Assembly (NCBI GenBank): GCA_937925685.1
Contig: CALAMI010000002.1
Location: 62,001-126,000, forward strand
Origin: Candidatus Binatia bacterium
GTDB lineage: Bacteria > Desulfobacterota > Binatia > HRBIN30
Direction: 5' to 3'
DNA: 64,000 bases
The notes under the pieces were generated by a model. That model was not told the origin of the DNA. It saw only the letters and a program-made list of their open reading frames with translations, and searched no databases. A program made the translations under genes and the position numbers. Shown in pieces: positions 63,434 through 64,000 of the stretch. Every line of letters starts with the position of its first letter. The first letter of the stretch is position 1.

Positions 63434-64000
63434 CTAGGATTCAGGCAAAAGTGTCCCCGGATTCAAGATCCCGGCGGGGTCGAGCGTGAGTTTCAGTGCG
63501 CGCAGCAGCTCCACCCCCTCGCCCAGTTCGTGTGCCAGCCAGGCTTTGCGGATCCGGCCAATGCCGTGATGATGGACAATCGATCCCCCAGCTCGCAGGG
63601 TGGCTTCCATTGCTGCGCGCCAACAGTCGAGGTAAGTTTGTTCTCCGAGTTCCGGTGAGGGCGGCCGCGCAGCAAAGGTGAAGTAAATGTTGGTCCCTTG
63701 CGGGTAGCTGTGCGAGCTGTGCCCGGAAGCGACCAAAACGCCAGAAACGCCCTGGAGCGCGTATACGACTTGGTCATACAAGGTGCTAACTCGATCCCAA
63801 GTTGCGCTCACTTCGATCGTGTCGACGACGAGCCCTTTTTCGATCAGCGACTCGAAGGTTGGCACGCGGTTACGCTCTTCGAGCCAACGTCGCACAGGCG
63901 CGGTGCCGCGTGACTGCCCCCCGAGCCCGGCGCATACGCCCGCCGCCGCCGCGGTTTCGGCGGCGGTGAACGCCCCTGGCCCCTCGGAAATCAGCAATAA
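63434..64000 (-). CDS. FAD-binding oxidase, alkyl-dihydroxyacetonephosphate-synthase-like, C-terminal part (cut)
   Basis: The frame runs off the right edge; 188 residues are visible. LVVDTIEVSATWDRV and, near the end, GSIVHHHGIGRIRKAWLAHELG and LKLTLDPAGILNPGTLLP are the marks of the ADPS/FAD-linked oxidase C-terminal cap, including the His triad. Such proteins link fatty alcohol to DHAP in ether lipid synthesis, or oxidise glycerol-phosphate-like compounds. Just upstream of the glycerol-kinase-like gene. The FAD domain lies outside. Confidence 0.88.
   Translation of the reverse strand, partial: LLLISEGPGAFTAAETAAAAGVCAGLGGQSRGTAPVRRWLEERNRVPTFESLIEKGLVVDTIEVSATWDRVSTLYDQVVYALQGVSGVLVASGHSSHSYPQGTNIYFTFAARPPSPELGEQTYLDCWRAAMEATLRAGGSIVHHHGIGRIRKAWLAHELGEGVELLRALKLTLDPAGILNPGTLLPES

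Overview
The window is a 64 kb piece of a GC-rich Gram-negative bacterial chromosome, densely coded on both strands. It carries about 60 protein genes and no RNA gene, insertion sequence, prophage or CRISPR array that I can see. A deltaproteobacterial-type or Binatota-like (Candidatus Binatia) soil bacterium fits best. The reasons are a single-cytochrome SdhC-SdhA-SdhB succinate dehydrogenase, a SPOUT methyltransferase (PF09936 type) after trmD, many acyl-CoA/CoA-type catabolic genes, a probable F420-NADP reductase, an Ino1-type inositol phosphate synthase and Thr/Pro-rich lipoproteins. The placement is inference only; no rRNA is present to test it.

Layout. 1-2826 (minus): aldehyde dehydrogenase (cut by the left edge), a kinase-fold phosphotransferase and a lipocalin/AttH-like protein, probably a lipid or aromatic catabolic cluster. 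2990-9491 (plus): mutS, glnD and a XerC/D recombinase. 9476-13646 (minus): ogt-type methyltransferase, smpB and a sugar ABC importer (binding protein and two permeases, no ATPase). 13746-18482 (plus): an AzgA-like purine permease and a giant Cys-rich lipoprotein ending in a Kazal-like domain. 18710-23370: thioredoxin 2, deoxynucleoside kinase, panB-panC-panD and a polytopic membrane protein. 24329-28886: the ffh-rpsP-khpA-rimM-trmD-SPOUT-rplS operon. 29151-36734 (minus): esterase, PpiD-like foldase, BolA, a CheY-like receiver, GH36 alpha-galactosidase and an MscS channel.

36847-45252 (mostly plus): tRNA-binding protein, acyl-CoA dehydrogenase, AlkP-superfamily sulfatase-like lipoprotein, an 18-Cys secreted protein, a translationally coupled pair ending in a matrixin-type metalloprotease, a DMT transporter (minus), a VOC protein and an M20 peptidase. 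45553-48909 (minus): sdhCAB with a perfect palindrome just upstream. 49731-54625: a crotonase lacking both usual catalytic glutamates, an SDR, a DHH phosphoesterase, coaE flanked by two small related genes of unknown function, and HU. 54969-64000: inositol phosphate synthase, F420-NADP reductase, a DUF4412-like secreted protein, an amidohydrolase, a degenerate MBL protein with an acyl-CoA dehydrogenase, a glycerol-type kinase and the C-terminus of an alkyl-DHAP-synthase-like flavoprotein cut by the right edge.

Most of the window is housekeeping. The least explained content is the exported Cys-rich and metzincin group at 40-42.5 kb, the giant lipoprotein at 15.3-18.5 kb, and the paired small helix-turn-helix-like genes around coaE. 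I saw no convincing novel defence or mobile system.
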